Shown one piece after another: positions 11,491 to 28,295 of a stretch of 64,000 bases of DNA. Position 1 is the first letter of the stretch; every line of letters begins with the position of its first letter. Below the pieces are notes generated by a model, which had not been told where the DNA came from, searched no databases, and was given only the letters and a program-made list of their open reading frames with translations. The position numbers and the translations under genes are program-made. This DNA is from Phoronis australis. Its lineage: Eukaryota; Phoronida; Phoronidae. Where the stretch lies: contig NMRA01000091.1 in NCBI GenBank assembly GCA_002633005.1, positions 260,445-324,444 on the forward strand. Reading direction: 5' to 3'.

Positions 11491-13120
11491 AATCAATAAA
11501 TTGACCATGAAGTTATGAAGAAATGATGTGTGAAAATATAACGCAACGCTTTTTTGTAGTTTTGTCAGAATCTCTGAATTTTCGACACTTTTCTGTTGTA
11601 AGATACGATCGAGAACGCAAAGATAAGTGGTCGGAAACGCAAATTTGTGTTTGTTTATGCGATCGGGAACGCATGGTGGTGTGTCGAACAATAATGAACT
11701 TTTTACTTATAAAATGTGAAAAAGATTACAAAATAAGTGTGGTGCGATGAATTAATCACATTTTGCGTCATTACTGTGTTACTTTCGTATCAAAACTAAA
11801 CAATAGCATAGCATATTACCGGTAAATCGCCATGAGTACTACATATACATCAAGCATACTATTTAGTTATAGATATTTTCACAAATGAATATATTTTCAT
11901 TTCAAGAAACAAGTTCACTGTTGTTGTGAGGCGAGCTTCAACGAACATGTCACCAACGACGTGAAGGTACGCCCTATCAGGGTTTTGAAATACAGACTTC
12001 TAATTTTAGACGAAACCACTAGGAACAAGGGGTTCTAAACTGAAGACTCTCCCAAGAGTTGTTCCATGTGGCGCGTCTGCCAGCGGTAAACAAATTGTTG
12101 CAGCAGATGAACGCGAGTGTCGAATCTTCTTGCAAAATTGTGACAGCAAAAGGAAAAAACAAATAGCCAGTGAAGTCAAAGAATGATGATGAGCTTGCCC
12201 ATAGGGGAGAGAGAGGAGTGCGGCAGCAACACCATTCACGAGATGATTCAAAGATTCCCGCTCATGAACGTCTGGGATTTAAAAATTGCTAGAAGTTGTG
12301 TAAACTGTTATGCCGATACAACGGCTGGGATTTTGCTCGAAGTTTTACTGATAACATCGATGCAGAGATGAACAGATTGACTTTTGGCACCCCTGTGGCT
12401 TGAAATGAATGTACGTTGTGTTTGACTCCTCTGTTTTGTTGTCTTGGTCCTACGTTCACCGTGCATCTTCAGTTTATGATCTCAAGTTTAATGTGACATT
12501 GAAAAAGAGTGAGATAGTTATAATACACGTACTGTATTGTGATTTTCTCAAAACCTAATCAACATGTTGTCTTCAATGTCACTTCAACTACAAACTGTAG
12601 TGATTTACACAGGAAATCAACAACAATGTTATAGCATTTCTATTATAATATTGATCTTTTATCAAAATCTTTTACCACACATACCTCAAAATTGGTCATA
12701 CACAAATATGTAAAGTAATGCTTCAGGGCAATCAACATTACAAATCCATTGAACATTTCCTAGAATTACTTTTGGAATGTATTACACTAAATCATCGCTG
12801 AATCATAGACAATGTATTTCGGACTGATTGATAGTATAACAGTCTCTCACGGGAAATCAACAATATGAAAGCAATTTCTACAATAATCATAGACATATTT
12901 TATTTTAAAATACTAATTGGTAAAAACAATTGTATGTTAGTATTGCCTAATGACACTCAGCATGGCCATTTAAATCTACCTAAACCGGGAACTACAAAAA
13001 TGCACTGGTTCTGTTAAAGATCCTGTTCAGGAAAAAAGGTTCAAAAGAAAACGTCAAAATACTATCCCAACAGACAACTACCAACCATAAACTCTGTAAA
13101 TCTGAACAAATTATAGTGAC
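11491..13120. other. intergenic or 3' flank of the zinc-finger gene
   Basis: No further coding sequence recognised. Two diverged copies of a segment ('ggaaatcaacaa' followed by 'gcatttct' or 'gcaatttct' and 'ataat') lie near 12605 and 12850. The 3' UTR of the minus-strand zinc-finger gene would fall in this stretch. Confidence 0.35.
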
Positions 13121-13503
13121 TTAAAAACCTTCACCACTTGACTTAATGATTTCATTCATGACGTTCTGCTTGCTATGTCTGTAGAAGGAGGCATACTGTT
13201 TGCATGACATGCCACATTCATCACAAAAAGAAGTGTCCTCGTGCTGTGACGCAATGTGTGGCGTCAGGCTCACTTTTTTCGTGAAACATTGATCACAGAT
13301 AGGACACTCAGTGAACTGACTTGGTTCCTGAGCACGATGCTTCATGTTGTGTTTTCCTATATCGATAAAAAAACTCTTGACGCATGCAACGCGTCAATTA
13401 CATGGCTGGTAAAGGTCTTGCTTGCTGTAGTGTCACTGTGTTTTATTTCCATGTTGTCATACTAAGTCGATTTCTTAGTTCCTGAACGAAGCTGCACAAC
13501 ATA

Positions 13504-13576
<73 letters not shown>

Positions 13577-13906
13577 CTTTGTGACATGCAGCAGTTGTAC
13601 TACTCTTTTTTGAAGGCGTGGACTTTAACACCCTGAAGGAGTCGTGTGGCTACAGTTCAATTGAAAAAAATCAAACCCATTCAGTTATGTTTGTTAGACT
13701 AAATTTCACAAAGAATCATGAAAAAAACGATGAAATATAATTAACAATCAACCCATCAGCTAATTCAGGGTCCGTCTTATTGATATGATTTCGTAACTTG
13801 AACCACTATTCTGGCCAATACAGGGAAAAAATGTGCGTTCAAGTAGCCTCTATTTAAGAAGAAAATGACGCTTAAACTCACCGGGTACGTCACCGTCGTC
13901 TGCCAT
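13121..13906 (-). CDS. small two-exon C2H2 zinc-finger protein (gene or decayed remnant)
   Basis: Proposed exons on the minus strand are 13882-13906 (ATG, 8 codons plus 1 base, MADDGDVP then donor gtgagt) and 13121-13356 (acceptor in 'tttttttatcgatatag'). The join keeps frame (Gly, then KHNMKHRAQ) and gives about 86 residues. Finger 1 is complete: CPIC, 12 residues, H, 4 residues, H. Finger 2 starts FCDEC with a correctly placed first His, but the second zinc-binding His is absent. The HNMKH start of exon 2 looks like the tail of a further, lost finger. C2H2 proteins usually bind DNA, but one intact finger is rarely enough. This may be a remnant or part of a larger gene. The splice is inferred from signals and frame only. 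Confidence 0.5.
13507..13574. repeat. (CA)n microsatellite
   Basis: An uninterrupted CA dinucleotide repeat of about 34 units lies in the putative intron of the zinc-finger gene. It creates an artificial Cys-Val-repeat ORF on the minus strand. Confidence 0.95.
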
Positions 13907-14089
13907 TTTTGGTGCTTGGCAATTACCTCGCCCTGGATGCCGCACTAGACATCTCCACAAATTACTCATTTCAAAATACAGGGAATAAAATCAAATGAAA
14001 CATGCGTGCATGCACATGGAATTATAAACAACTCATACCATAAGTCTTGGAGACAATTCAGTCAAGATAATTTGAACAAATCGTTGAAA

Positions 14090-14650
14090 ATCCGTCGCGG
14101 TTTGCTGGAGTTTCTCTTACCGGATGCCATTTTGAGGAAGTTACGTGAAATCACGTATATGTTGACGAATAAAAAGTCCAAGGGATACAAATCTTATAAA
14201 TTTCACCTGATACCTTCTCATGCTATTTTGCAAGTGTCACGCGCTAGCATCACGCGCTTTGCTCAGTCTCGCGCGAGCCTTTGCCTAACTCACGTGACTC
14301 AGATGACATACTTTGTAGTTATCGCGCGCGTGGTGAAAAAGTTAACGGCAACCAAAAAGTGGAGTTGGAATTCTTCGCCAAAGTCACGTTAATTCTCACA
14401 ACTGAACTTCATCGAAGATATGTATAGAAGTAGAAAGGACCAATGATGAAAGTAAGCGCTTTTTAAATCATAATTTTAAATGTGGAATGTATTGTTGACG
14501 AGGTGAAAACTCAAAATCGGTGGCCGGATTTGACCTAACGCCCGTTTAAAATACATGTAACGAAATGCGTACAGAACTTGAAGCGAATGGAAGTTTTGTA
14601 GCCCCTAAATGGCCAACCGAGGGGCTACGTGTTGCCTATTTTGGTGTAAG
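14090..14650 (+). repeat. dispersed ~550-bp repeat, copy 1
   Basis: Parallel to 54105-54605 over its whole length: shared 'gccattttgaggaagtta', 'gaaaaagttaac' or 'gaaaagttaac', 'gcgacaaaaaa'-type runs, 'aagcgcttttta', 'gacgaggtgaaaac' and 'gccgaggggctac'. The second copy directly follows a broken non-LTR retrotransposon, so the repeat could be that element's 3' untranslated tail. ORFs here are not conserved between copies. Confidence 0.55.
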
Positions 14651-15640
14651 CTCTCGTTCTCGATCGTGGGTTGGCCGGGATGACAATGCACACGTGCACA
14701 TCAACTGTCTTTCTCACCGCCGTAAGTGCCTGAGCCAAGGGAGCACAGCTTTTGAAGAACAAGCTTGACTCAAAGGGAGCCTGTTGATGCTCGTACACAA
14801 TAAATTTATTTTCAAAATTTTGTAGTGTAACAACAGTGAATCATCATCGTAACCCCAACCTTAGACCTATTACTGCTGTCCAAGAGCATGCCAGAGATTT
14901 ACAGCACGTGACCAGATATGTAATGAGGACTTCAGTATTATAGTAAGTCTACACCCAAAGAAGTGAAAGCGCAGGCTACGAGAAGAAATTGAGATCTAAG
15001 TCCACAGACCAGTCACCTAGTCTTAACAAAGATCCTGGACTTCATCTACCTGCGGTGTATTCAGATCTGTTTCGGGATTTTATTCTACAACGACAGAGGG
15101 CGTACCCGCTGGTGAATGAAGTCCGTGAGGTATGGACAAAACGGGTGAACACGTACCACATCAAGGCACGGTTCTCTGGTTCCAAAAAATGATCTTCACT
15201 TAATATTTCGCTATATAAGTACCTTTTGCATTCATAGATACTCCTTATAATTTGTGCACAAGTATGCTTTTGTAATTTCTCGGTAGGCCTACGTGAACCC
15301 TGAATCCCAAAGGGTTCGGAGTAATGCTAAGTGCACGCAGACGACAAAATCAGTCAAACTCTTAAGTTTGAACTTTGCAAGGCCAATTCAGTGCTCACGC
15401 GCGGGGAAGCCTTGCTGACTATCGTTTATGAATATTTTTTTACGTTTTAACATTACAACTTCAAATCTATTAGATTCTAACTTGAATATTTGCTGCGGCG
15501 AAAGCTGAATGCAATTTACAATTGTTAAGCTTAAAATAAACCCATTAACAAAAAGTAACTGAATTAATTACTTTACATTGCGCAAGCGTGTTTTTACAAA
15601 AGTTGCGTCGTGTGGTTGAAAGTTTTAGACACGTCGAATT
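14651..15640. other. intergenic, no gene recognised
   Basis: Apart from the possible retroelement remnant at 14990-15191, nothing recognisable lies in this stretch. Confidence 0.35.
14990..15191 (+). pseudogene. possible retroelement tail remnant (PSLNKD motif)
   Basis: A short ORF contains QSPSLNKDPGLHLPAVYSDL. The motif PSLN(R/K)D.G..L...Y is common near the C-terminus of animal retroelement proteins with GIY-YIG-like tails. No catalytic region is nearby. Weak evidence. Confidence 0.3.
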
Positions 15641-15664
15641 TTTCAGCAAAAAGATCGTTTTTAC

Positions 15665-15805
15665 AGAAAGCAAATCCTACAATTGTCTCAGACTTATGAC
15701 ATGGACAAAACCTCTTGGTAATTTCGTCAAAATCCCGATGCAAGCCGAAATTTCCGAGAGGTTTTGCCCATGTCATAAACCTGAGACTCGCGTAGGATTC
15801 TCCAT
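15665..15805. repeat. inverted repeat (foldback MITE-like)
   Basis: The arms fold back on each other: 'aatcctac...gtctcag', 'ttatgacatgg', 'caaaacctcttggtaattt' on the left and their inverted counterparts ('aaatttccgagaggttttg', 'ccatgtcataaacctgagac', 'gtaggatt') on the right. The spacer is only about 15 bp. ORFs on both strands here are mirror images of one another and are not genes. Confidence 0.65.
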
Positions 15806-16616
15806 GTAACCCGAGGTTGATCTGGTAGAAACTTTGGAATTCCGGCCGCAGAAAGTAGTTCCGTTTTGGTCACGTGACGGTGGTTATTTTCACGGCTGTA
15901 TCAAGACGACAAAATATCAATCAACACGCGTTGATTAAAAAAACTGGCTAAACCACAATATTAGCGTCGAATGGCAGATACAACCGTGTACTAACCCATT
16001 TAGTTATCTCACTAGTAAGATATCATTTTGGCGGAAAACCGAGGCCAGTTTCGAGTCGCCGACTTTACCACTACACCACTCAGCGGCTGACGTCATCGAA
16101 CGTGAAAATAGAACTTAAATGAGCACGCGCAACAATCGCATGTTCAGCAAATGGCATTACACCGACATTTATACGCTATGAAATTTAAGACGCATAATTT
16201 CCATAAAAACGACATCTTAATTCAGTGAAATTTTTCTCTCGTGTTCTCACACTTGTAAATCACCGATCTCCAATTTGAATGCGGGTATCGTGTCGTCGGA
16301 ATCCTTTGACTTCAGCATTATACTCAGTTACTAATGGTAACCTACTTTGGCAGACGATATTTTCCCGGTCGAAGCTTTGCGTGATAAAATGTGTAGTAAG
16401 CTATAATAGTTGCTAAACCTTAATTTATAGATTCACTTTATTTCTATTTTGTTTAAATTTTCAATTGGTTTTGAGTAAAAGCTATTAATTGACAAAAATA
16501 GTCTTAAACGGTCACGACCTCCGACCCCGGGCTCTGACATAGAAAGTAGTTACAAAGCCGAGGCGAGTCGAGAAAGGTAGATCGATTCATTGCAATGTTT
16601 CTCGTTCAGTATGTGG
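15806..16616. other. intergenic; possible tRNA-like fragment
   Basis: No gene. On the minus strand at about 16040-16085 there is a tRNA-like fragment ('gagtggtgtagtggtaaag' followed by 'gactcgaaactgg'), similar in layout to Pol III A and B boxes but incomplete. Confidence 0.35.
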
Positions 16617-16793
16617 TATAAATAGATTATTACATGTTCTCAGTCGTTATCCCCCTTATCTAGAGCCCTCGTGGATTTTGTAGAATTATCACTCTCGGGG
16701 CTAACGCCCCTCGGGCGATAATTCTCCAAAATCCACTCGGGCACTAGATAACGGGGAATAACGACTTCGCGATGTAGTAATCTATATATATTC
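16617..16793. repeat. long foldback inverted repeat downstream of alpha-tubulin
   Basis: The arms of about 75 bp pair: left 'gtcgttatcccccttatct', 'ggattttgtagaattatc'; right (inverted) 'gtcgttattccccgttatct', 'ggattttggagaattatc'. The loop is a short 'ggggctaacgcccc' sub-hairpin. This is typical of a foldback MITE. It lies about 85 bp beyond the likely tubulin cleavage site. Confidence 0.75.
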
Positions 16794-16901
16794 AACGGTT
16801 GTAATGACCATGTCAGGCTGATAATGTGGTATTACTCAACGGCTGTCTTCGTTTCGAAGTTTGATTGAGACAAATTCTTCGAGTCGAGAATGATATAACA
16901 A

Positions 16902-16907
16902 TTTATT
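16902..16907 (-). promoter_or_regulatory. poly(A) signal of alpha-tubulin gene
   Basis: AATAAA on the minus strand, about 137 bp after the tubulin stop codon. The 3' UTR would therefore be short, about 150-165 nt. Confidence 0.7.
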
Positions 16908-17043
16908 CGTTTTCTTAGAACAACATTCGCCGTTTGGGCAAACATGCAAGAGAAACTTAAACTAATTAAAATTCGCCTTTGGGGCAAAAGTACGAAAGAA
17001 AGTTAACTAAAATGCGTCTTAATGAGTTGTGAAGCGTCAACAG

Positions 17044-21599
<4,556 letters not shown>

Positions 21600-21602
<3 letters not shown>

Positions 21603-21690
21603 GACTTGGATTCAGGAGACGAATAAACTTTCAATAAAACGGCTAAGAGCAAAGTTCTCACAAATGACTTCTATGGTCGACGCGAGACTA
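21600..21690 (-). CDS. TUBA: alpha-tubulin exon 1: 5' UTR and the initiator ATG
   Basis: The ATG occupies 21600-21602 and is followed immediately by donor gtaagt. The 5' UTR runs upstream to about 21690, estimated as 30 bp downstream of the TATA box. Only the three ATG bases are coding. Confidence 0.85.
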
Positions 21691-21716
21691 CTGGCCTGCT
21701 TTCCCGCTTTTTTGCA

Positions 21717-21770
21717 TTTTTATAGAGAGTCGGGCTCAATGAATATAGAACGCGGCATGTGATTGGTAAA
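21717..21770 (-). promoter_or_regulatory. alpha-tubulin core promoter (TATA and CCAAT boxes)
   Basis: On the minus strand a TATAAAAA box lies at 21717-21724 and a CCAAT box (ACCAATCA) at about 21761-21768, roughly 40 bp further upstream. Spacing to the ATG-containing exon fits a sharp TATA-driven promoter. Confidence 0.75.
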
Positions 21771-21959
21771 ATGCACAGTTACGTAGCTTTTCACGAGCTA
21801 TAATCGCACGCGAAACTATTTTTGGAATCGCGCAGCTCGTAGACTTAGATGGTGCGCTACGGTGGCTGAGAAAAGACAGAAATTGTATTTTTTTAACTCG
21901 AGCTCTGTAATAATAATAGCCTTGGTACAAAGCTGTATACTAAATATATAACTTTGCGC

Positions 21960-22640
21960 CGATGTGGGTAAAAAAGTGGTAAGATAAAATCTAACACAAA
22001 ATTAGTGTCATTAAAAACTACAGTCTTCCTTGACTTAACTAAATTATTTAACGGTGTTCGAAAAAATGGCGTTCTACCGTTATTGTGCTGCTGAAGTTGT
22101 GGAGCGATCTTTAGCGACGGGTTTCGGCGCCATGAAATATTGCGTCACCTGTTGGCCACTTTCTTTTTTCGCCGATTCTTCAATCACTGACACTGTTTTT
22201 CTTTCACGAGGATGCGTACACGTCCAACAAATTATCAGAACTGGTTTCACTTCATTATAAGTTTTTAGACTTTTGATACCGAAAAACCGAATTTCAGAAG
22301 AAATTTGCTGCTGCCAAGCTATCATTATCTCCTCAAAGATGTCGCAAAAATTGAGGAAGTGGCGCGCCTGCGCGTGTCACAAGCGTACTGTTCAATATAC
22401 GACGACATAACATTTCTTTGTAAGAAAAGGCGGAGGATTACGCAAGAAAATGACGTATATTAAATTATTTTTCACTTCAACGGCTGTAACGGGCAAGGTG
22501 AGTGTCGTTTGATTCCCAGATTTTGCATGCACCCCGTCTGGTCTTTAGCTCTACGTGTTGATACAGGATTCACGGCGAGGTTACGAGCAGAACTACCATG
22601 GCTGTGTGCAATTTCGGGGTCTATGGAAGAAAAACACATA
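21960..22640 (+). repeat. dispersed repeat family R1, copy 1
   Basis: Shares ordered blocks with 33760-34150, 36160-36550, 54617-54900 and (inverted) 57190-57603: 'taaaaactac', 'cttccttgac', 'atggcgttctaccgttattg', 'cgccatgaaata', 'cctgcgcgtgtcac', 'ggctgtaacgggcaaggtga', 'attcccagattttgcat'. Non-coding. In the 33.7-kb copies the repeat leads into a Helitron-like 3' hairpin, which is absent here. Confidence 0.6.
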
Positions 22641-22649
22641 ATGGTACCT

Positions 22650-24640
22650 AGTTGTGTATTATGACGATAGTCTTCATACAGCTACTAGGATGGCTATGTA
22701 ATATAATGAGGCTATGCCGTCCACGACGTTCTAGTCCAGGTCTTTAGAACCTTAAGTACCGTTACATGCAGTCACTGATATCTCTGTCTTTAGCAGAGCT
22801 TATCAGGTATTAAGCAAGAATTGCCCCAAGGTATAGCAAATTAGCTTATCGCAGGCAGATGCTAGAATTGCTCCAACTGTTGGCCAAATTAGCTTATCCA
22901 AAGGCAGATGCAAGCACGAGAAGGGTCCATCGCACGATGTCACCTAGAATAGTATTTCAGGCGCTGGCTTTCGAGGCAGAGTCAGTGAGACCACGGCAGA
23001 ACAAGGCAACGGTATAGTGTCGAACCAGTCTACAAAAGACCAAGAATCACCGTGATCAAGGCTAGACGAGCACATGAGGGCGAAGGAGACGCTGACGGAC
23101 AAGTAGAAGACTGACACAACTTGAGGTGTAGACATTTTGACTCGGTTGTTGGTCTCAGCCTGTTAGTTAATTTGAACAAGTCTAGCGATTGATCTAGAGG
23201 GTTAGTTCTGTTGTGACTCTTGAGGTGTCAAGGCGTGTGGTATAGTTAAGGGTGACTAGTGCCATTGTAGATTACTACCTTTTCTGTTCTACATGAAAAG
23301 ACTTTTTTCATGATCTCTCGTGCAAAAGAGGTGCTAAAAGCGTTTCAAAGCACTGTGCTTAAAACGCAGTATCTGAAAGCCTCAGGTCTGGAACTCAGTA
23401 TACATTTTTAAAATATGTTTCCATGACACTTTCCCAGGATCACACGTAACCTTAGATGAAAGGCTGTAACATTAAAAACATGGAGGATAGTCAGTTAATT
23501 ACATCATCTTTTTTCTAGGTAAATATTTTATTTCTCAAAAGAAAGAAAATAACAGCAAATGCCAACTAATAAATATCCAGCAATGGAAAAGGTAAAACAT
23601 TCAAACACCCACGCACACTTCCCAAATTATACGTATTCCAGTAAATAAGTATTTACATAGGGCCTGCCAAAAGGTGAAATTGAGAGTTTTTTTAAACTGA
23701 TGATCAGCTTTCGCCTTACTTTGATATAATGTTACAAGGAATATAAAACATTTTCAAATGTAGGCCTGTTGTGATCCAAAGATGACTGAAATATAAAGTA
23801 CTGGCATAAAGTTAATACAGAATTAACCTCTTCAAAGTTAGGTCCAAAATACACGTTAAAAATGTTAGTCTTTACTAAATCTATGGGTTGTTTAGTTATA
23901 TTTCTTAACAAAGCGTGGACTTTTGACCACAGCGCCTGTGCAAGCGAAAATTTCACGAAACAAATTATCAAAAGTTTCAACAGCATTGCAGGACAAACTA
24001 TCGTGTCTTACAATCTTTCTTTTTCAAGAGATACTTTGTGTAAACTTTTCCATGCACAAAACAATGTTTAAAAGTTTTAACTTTGGGAAGGAGTACAAGT
24101 CTGAATGGCAACATGTAAATCTTTCCAATTTGTTGTTATGAATAAATATAACTTAATCTGTGTTCTGCATCAGGTTGTGAAATCGTTTTATGTAAAAGGT
24201 AATTTTTAATTGACTGTGTACTAACCTGGCTGTACTGGGAGTCACCGGGTGGCATAACATAAATAGTTGCGCGATTTCATAATTGGAGACCTCACAGTGA
24301 TTGGCGCGCTCCTCATGAAGAAACCGGAAAGGGCGGCCATGGATGCCGTCAACGGGTTTCTTGCTAGGACTGGGGCCCTAAATATGAAATGATGTGTAAT
24401 TTCGTAGGACTTTATTATCCCTTGCCAGAGAGGAGTCCCAGGATAAATGCAACTTTCCTTGGTCTCTTTCGAAGAGCGCGTTTTTACGGGCATTTAGACG
24501 ATCTCTATACAATCTGGAACATAGACATACAGAACTTCCCGGGCACAAGTTATCGTTCGGAGGCCCTTCGTATATGCGCATGTGCGAACTTCAATCATGT
24601 TCAGCACAGACACACGGTGTAGTCAGTGGTCTCCTTGTCG
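22650..24640. other. intergenic, no gene recognised
   Basis: It contains an approximate ~60-bp tandem duplication at about 22800-22920 ('aaattagcttatc.caggcagatgc') and a minus-strand ORF at 22944-23135 with a hydrophobic N-terminus but no other support. Nothing else is recognisable. Confidence 0.35.
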
Positions 24641-24669
24641 CATGTTCACGGTTAGCTAAGGTATTTGTT

Positions 24670-24830
24670 CAAGACATGGGCGGAGCAGCACTGAAAAATG
24701 TGGGGAGCTAAAGCTCCCTCAGCCCCCCCCCCCCTTGTGGTGCACCGCCTATAGATCATGTGCGGCGTGGCACTGAAAAAAGTGGGCTATAGCCCCCATC
24801 CAGCCCCCTATGGTGCACAGCCCATGCAAG
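24670..24830. repeat. short tandem duplication
   Basis: Two diverged copies of a ~75-bp unit: 'gcactgaaaaatgtggggagctaaagctccc...ccttgtggtgcaccgc' and 'gcactgaaaaaagtgggctatagcccc...cctatggtgcacagc'. Each contains its own small hairpin. Confidence 0.55.
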
Positions 24831-27800
24831 AGATAGATAAAACATAGCTTCAGCAAAACGGGTCTCAAAAGTTGTTTGCGATTTTCACTGTTAATCCTAT
24901 AGTCTGCTTTTTCGTGTAGGCCAACTAAAACTAATTCACGGGACACCGAGGCCGGTGTGAGCTCATGCTACTTCAGTGTTTGCTGACAGAATTAGCTGTT
25001 GTGACTGAAACAACTCGATTTCTATCCCACGGCCAAGTGTTAGGGGAATCTTTATTTACATTTACATTATTCAAATAATGATTGTCAATGTACAACTTCT
25101 GCCGTGACGGTTCTATGGCCAAAGCGGAACCTGAATTTGCGTCCCCCCGGGCGACGAGTAAGTAGATTTGCAGTTTCGTTGCTAATTCACCAACATAATC
25201 ACGTGCACTTTACTTCTTTGGCTCACTAGTATTTCTTGACTGGAAGTTTAGTTTCTAACTTGGGATGGTTTATGTTTGTGATGTCTGATCGGCTTCTGAG
25301 CCACTCAGGCCGCCGGGGATCGAGTTAGTCGGCGGTCCCCCGACGGGACTGATCCGCTTCGAGCCACTGGCCAGGATAACAAGCGTTTTGTGTGTTTAGA
25401 ACTAAAAAAATCACAAATCTAAACAACGCAGATCTAGGTTCTCCTGTCTGTATGTCACGGAAAAATACTCAAAAAAGCCCATTTCCAAAATAAAATTCAA
25501 TCATAAGCCAGTACGAGCTAAATCATTTTATTCCATGTTGAAACAGAACGGTAAAGTTTATGGTATAACGTGAAGCACAACATTATTTTCTTACAAACAT
25601 TGAATACACTCTTTTATCTCTGAACATGCAGTCTTGGTAACGGAGTACCTTTGTTGCTATCCGTTATCCTATATTGCTCTACCCAAAAAATCGATTGCAC
25701 GGCAGAATCTTTAGACAGTTGCAATCAGTAACTGCGATTTTATAATCAGTTAAAACGGAATTCAACCCTTAGCTTGCAGTAAAAAAGTGTTGATTAAGGC
25801 CTCTTACGGCTGTAAAACTGGCATTGTCTTATTCCTTAACCAGTTTAGAAGTGATCTTTGGGGTCCAGAAGAACTGAATGTGACCTGAAATTTAGTATGA
25901 GCTTGGTCTGAATAGGACTGAACTGTCACAGTTCGTTATGTGACCTGAAATTTACTATGAACTTGGTCTGAATAGGACTGAACTGTGACTGTTCTTTCCA
26001 AGCCCAGAAATCCCACGAGTTGAGACTGATTAGAGAACAGTTTGAGACTAATTTCACCACAACGGCAAGTGACCTAAATCAAAAACTGATTTTGACAGAA
26101 AGCTTTGGTTTAATGCCGCTTTAAGAATCACGCTAAACCCCGTCAAGCAGAGCTCAGCTGCATGCAGCAAAGTGTAGTCGCATGAGTGACCACTTCAGTC
26201 ACTTGAGATTGGAAATACGGCCCTAACCACCATGCCTGGAGTTCAGTGTATTCCGAATGTGATGAACTCGGCTCCGTTGAATTCCAGTCGCAAGCACACT
26301 AAAACATACAGACTGGCAGACCTTATATCATCTAACCAATGAGCTATATAGCTCATTGATCTAACACACAGTCGTGAATTGCAGGGAGTTTGCAGCAACA
26401 ATTTATTCTATCTATTGACTGCTACAACACGTATAAAATGCACCAAACATGACACTACAATGAAAGAGGGGCCGTGTGTGTAAAAGGGATAGTATCCGAG
26501 AGAATAATAATTTTACAGAAATTCCCAGTGGCGCGGAATCGAACCGCCGACTCTGCAGTGTAGCTCGGCTAAATCCACACGTTGGTTAGCACAGCAGTCT
26601 GGCAGACAACCATGAGAATTGGCGATTTGTAATAAAACGGCTTTGGGTAAAAGCTATTAACTTCAAGAAGTCTTTCTCATTCAACAATAAAACCAAATTG
26701 TGGCTGGCGTTTTTCGGCTACAAAAACGGCAATGTCTCATTACTGAAAACGGACATGCTTGTGATCCGGCAGCGACACTGTGGATGAGGGGCACAGTTTA
26801 TAGAGAGTAAATTTTCTCTGCTACCCTAACTATCAAAAGCACAAAATTTATTCACTCCTGCACGAGATTCCGAAGAAAGCACCCAAGGGTCGGGTAGGTC
26901 CCAGACTGTTTTCTGGAATTTCAAACAGGTTCATTTTTGCGTTTTAGGGTTACAAACCTAGAATAAGCTGCCACATAAAAGCCGAGGCCCAAGTACAAAT
27001 ACAATAACTTCCCCCATAAGGCCCCATTCTCTAACTACTGCTAAGGGCTGTAATTTCATTCAATAAAGGTGTATATTGGTAACTGCTCAGAGACAAGTAC
27101 TGGTGGACATAAAAAAAATTATCACAACTAAATTCGTTGTATGTTAATTAAAATGGCATTAAAAAGGTGTTGCCTCTCAAAACATAAGATAATCTTCAAA
27201 CCAAGCTCATAGAATTTCAGGTCACACCTTTCGAAGAATTGACCGATGAACATCTGTATGGCAACATCTAACTTGTAAGGTGTGACCTGGTTTATTACAA
27301 ATACCTGGATATTTTCCAATATTCCACAATAAATGACATATAAAAGAAAGAAGAGGGTATCTGTTTAGTTTTACCACCGTGTAATTGTGGTCTAAAGATT
27401 GCCAAAGTCTATGACACTATAGCTGTTCATAACACTGACCCCTTTGCCCGTTGTTAAAACCATTCAATGGATGTGACCAGGGACTGTATCAATATAATAC
27501 TCCTGTTGTCTAGTGATTGGATACAAGGTTAACTTTTCAAAAATGCCTCCAACAATAGAACTTTCCCAGTTTCACAGGAAATTGTCACCAAACTTGTACA
27601 CAAAATTCCAATAGTTATGTCCCATCATTGAACAGAATGCCTGGCGGAGATTTTGCCTTATACTATTGATAAGCCCAATGCATATATTCAGCACTACCAA
27701 ATAATTTACTGCCACATGCACATTTGGATTTGACTACAGGTTCCTAAAGTGCCATCTGTGGAATATATATCGAGTTGAGATAAAAATTAACAAATGTTTC

Positions 27801-28295
27801 CTTTTTCAAACACTTAAGTTATTTCTAAATTTTGGTTGGACTAAGAGTCATCAAGTTATTGCTGTTTTTTACAAAACAGCCACTATGATTTTTCCCAAAT
27901 ATGTGCTGCCTGGGACTTACAAGCAGAAATTCCCAGGTGCTAACAATCAATAAAGGATAATACTGTATTTATAGGAATTAAAGAATGCAAACCCTTATCT
28001 TGAAGTGGGGACGTATCTCCTTACACCATATCTTTGTGACTGCTCATTTCATCGGTGGTAAACACTGGCAATTCTCTCACCTTTAACTCACCAGCAGCAC
28101 ACCGTCTGCATTCTGCATTGCTTTTATTTTACTTTTGGATGTGAAGTGACTTTCAAAATGCAGCTCCCCGGTTGCTAACCCCACCAATGCATTAGTATCA
28201 AATTACAAGACACCACAGCAGCGATTGTCAACAACTAATGAGTATAAAAATGTACAAACGTTCCTTGAACAATGGAAGCGTTAATAAGATATCGT
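24831..28295. other. intergenic between the tubulin upstream region and INPP1 3' end
   Basis: No gene recognised. It contains a 60-bp tandem duplication at about 25879-25992 ('tgacctgaaattta.tatga.cttggtctgaatagg' twice), a 20-bp palindrome AATGAGCTATATAGCTCATT near 26340, and a tRNA-like segment at 26525-26600. The INPP1 3' UTR should occupy the right end; a minus-strand AATAAA lies at 28123-28128, about 170 bp after the stop codon. Confidence 0.5.
26525..26605 (-). repeat. tRNA-derived sequence (SINE-head-like)
   Basis: On the minus strand the segment contains GGTTCGATTCC, a perfect match to the Pol III B-box consensus, flanked by a GCGG/CCGC stem. A closed acceptor stem and good A box are not visible, so it is called a tRNA-derived repeat and not a tRNA gene. 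Confidence 0.4.

Noticed and set aside
13443-13631. ORF with a Cys-Val repeat
   Set aside because: Produced by the (CA)n microsatellite, and it starts at a non-ATG codon.
23330-23400. tRNA-like look of a stem-rich stretch
   Set aside because: No B-box consensus and no cloverleaf could be drawn.
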